Assembly: GCF_016887565.1 (NCBI RefSeq)
Contig: NZ_CP069396.1
Span: forward strand, 12,940,001 to 13,004,000
DNA: 64,000 nt
Direction: 5' to 3'
Source of the DNA: Archangium violaceum
GTDB lineage: Bacteria > Myxococcota > Myxococcia > Myxococcales > Myxococcaceae
Made by a program: the position numbers and the translations under genes. The notes beneath the pieces were generated by a model. It saw only the letters and a list, made by a program, of their open reading frames with translations. It was not told where the DNA came from and did no database searches. Below, piece after piece: positions 63,610 through 64,000 of the stretch (position 1 is the stretch's first letter; every line of letters starts with the position of its first letter).

Positions 63610-64000
63610 TCAGGCGAACAGCTCGGCGACGGGAAGCGCCAACCCGGGAAGCGACGAGGAGGAGAGCGTCTCACCCACTCCGAGCGTCCGCATGGTGCGA
63701 TAGCGGCCCGTGTCCGGGTCCGGCTCGGAGTACACCTCGACGGCCCGGCCCGCCACATCCACGACCCAGTACTCGCTCACCTGGGCCCGCGCGTAGATGC
63801 GGCCCTTGAGCAGCCGATCCCTCCGCAACGACTCGTCCGCGACCTCGACGACGAGCAGCGCGGAGCGGGGGTGCACCGGGGCGGACTCCTCTTCCTGACG
63901 GGTGACGATGGCGAGGTCCGGCTCCGGCTCACTGTCGCCCGCGAGCGAGAGCGGGAGCTGCGGGCGGACGCTGTAGGCGTCCCCGAGCACTCCGGTCAGG
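63610..64000 (-). CDS. Uma2-family (DUF820) endonuclease-like protein, 5' end outside window
   Basis: The C-terminal ~130 residues of a Uma2/DUF820 protein, a PD-(D/E)XK-like fold: EPEPDLAIVTRQ, SALLVVEVADESLRRDRLLK, GRIYARAQVSEYWVVDV, VEVYSEPDPDTGRYR. The Asp and Glu of the nuclease-like core (PDLAIV, VVEVA..S) and the following Lys are present. The frame continues to the right edge, so the N-terminus is missing. Uma2 genes are numerous in myxobacteria and cyanobacteria, and their function is unsettled. Confidence 0.85.
   Translation of the reverse strand, partial: LTGVLGDAYSVRPQLPLSLAGDSEPEPDLAIVTRQEEESAPVHPRSALLVVEVADESLRRDRLLKGRIYARAQVSEYWVVDVAGRAVEVYSEPDPDTGRYRTMRTLGVGETLSSSSLPGLALPVAELFA

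Overview
The window is a GC-rich chromosomal segment of a myxobacterium, most likely from the Cystobacterineae (Archangium, Cystobacter or Myxococcus relatives). This rests on Ser/Thr kinases fused to TPRs, a TIGR02266-type PilZ protein, an Imm11 (MXAN_0049-type) immunity protein, several SitA-like polymorphic lipoprotein toxins, and uniformly high-GC codon use with many long antisense shadow frames. No rRNA, tRNA or CRISPR array was found.

Layout. 1-10 kb: the 3' part of a TPR-CHAT protein, a DUF72 protein, a zinc metallopeptidase, an alpha/beta hydrolase without its serine, and a double-SWIM SNF2 helicase. A non-coding kilobase follows with a C-rich minisatellite. 10-19 kb: an RlpA-like protein, a trigger-factor-like chaperone next to a very basic repetitive protein, a LysR regulator divergent from a hydrolase/SDR/tautomerase operon, and a secreted protein built of 519-bp repeats. 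19-29 kb: a cation/proton antiporter, thiM-thiE, an SH3 protein, the first SitA-like toxin/immunity pair, an F420-type reductase, a LuxR regulator, a haem-oxygenase-like enzyme and a LuxI/FeeM-like acyl synthase.

29.3-34.5 kb is a tight five-gene operon: sigma factor, small regulator, ImmA/IrrE peptidase, a protein of unknown fold that may be NurA-like, and a HerA-type ATPase. It has the form of an inducible DNA-processing or defence island and is a leading candidate for an undescribed system.

34.6-51.3 kb: a beta-propeller/amidohydrolase, the second SitA-like pair (WHH nuclease plus DUF2019), an MFS exporter, a kinase-TPR protein, a histidine kinase, TPR and Hpt proteins, and a GT39-like membrane glycosyltransferase. 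Directly after the glycosyltransferase lies the third SitA-like pair (AHH nuclease plus Imm11). It is bracketed by a direct duplication of the last ~200 bp of the glycosyltransferase gene and by a group II intron reverse-transcriptase remnant, so it looks like an acquired cassette whose junctions can still be read.

51.3-64 kb: tandem thioesterases, an orphan pretoxin-type protein, an Rnl2-like RNA ligase, a DUF2059 lipoprotein, a kinase fused to a secretin-N-like domain beside a stand-alone copy of that domain, a cysteine-rich surface protein, a sigma-like regulator, RtcB, a PilZ protein and a partial Uma2 gene. BIME-like palindromic repeats lie between several of these genes.

The strongest theme is kin discrimination. 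Three lipoprotein toxins share one N-terminal chassis but carry three different nuclease domains, each with its own immunity gene just downstream. This matches the known logic of SitA/SitI toxins moved between cells by TraA/TraB outer-membrane exchange.
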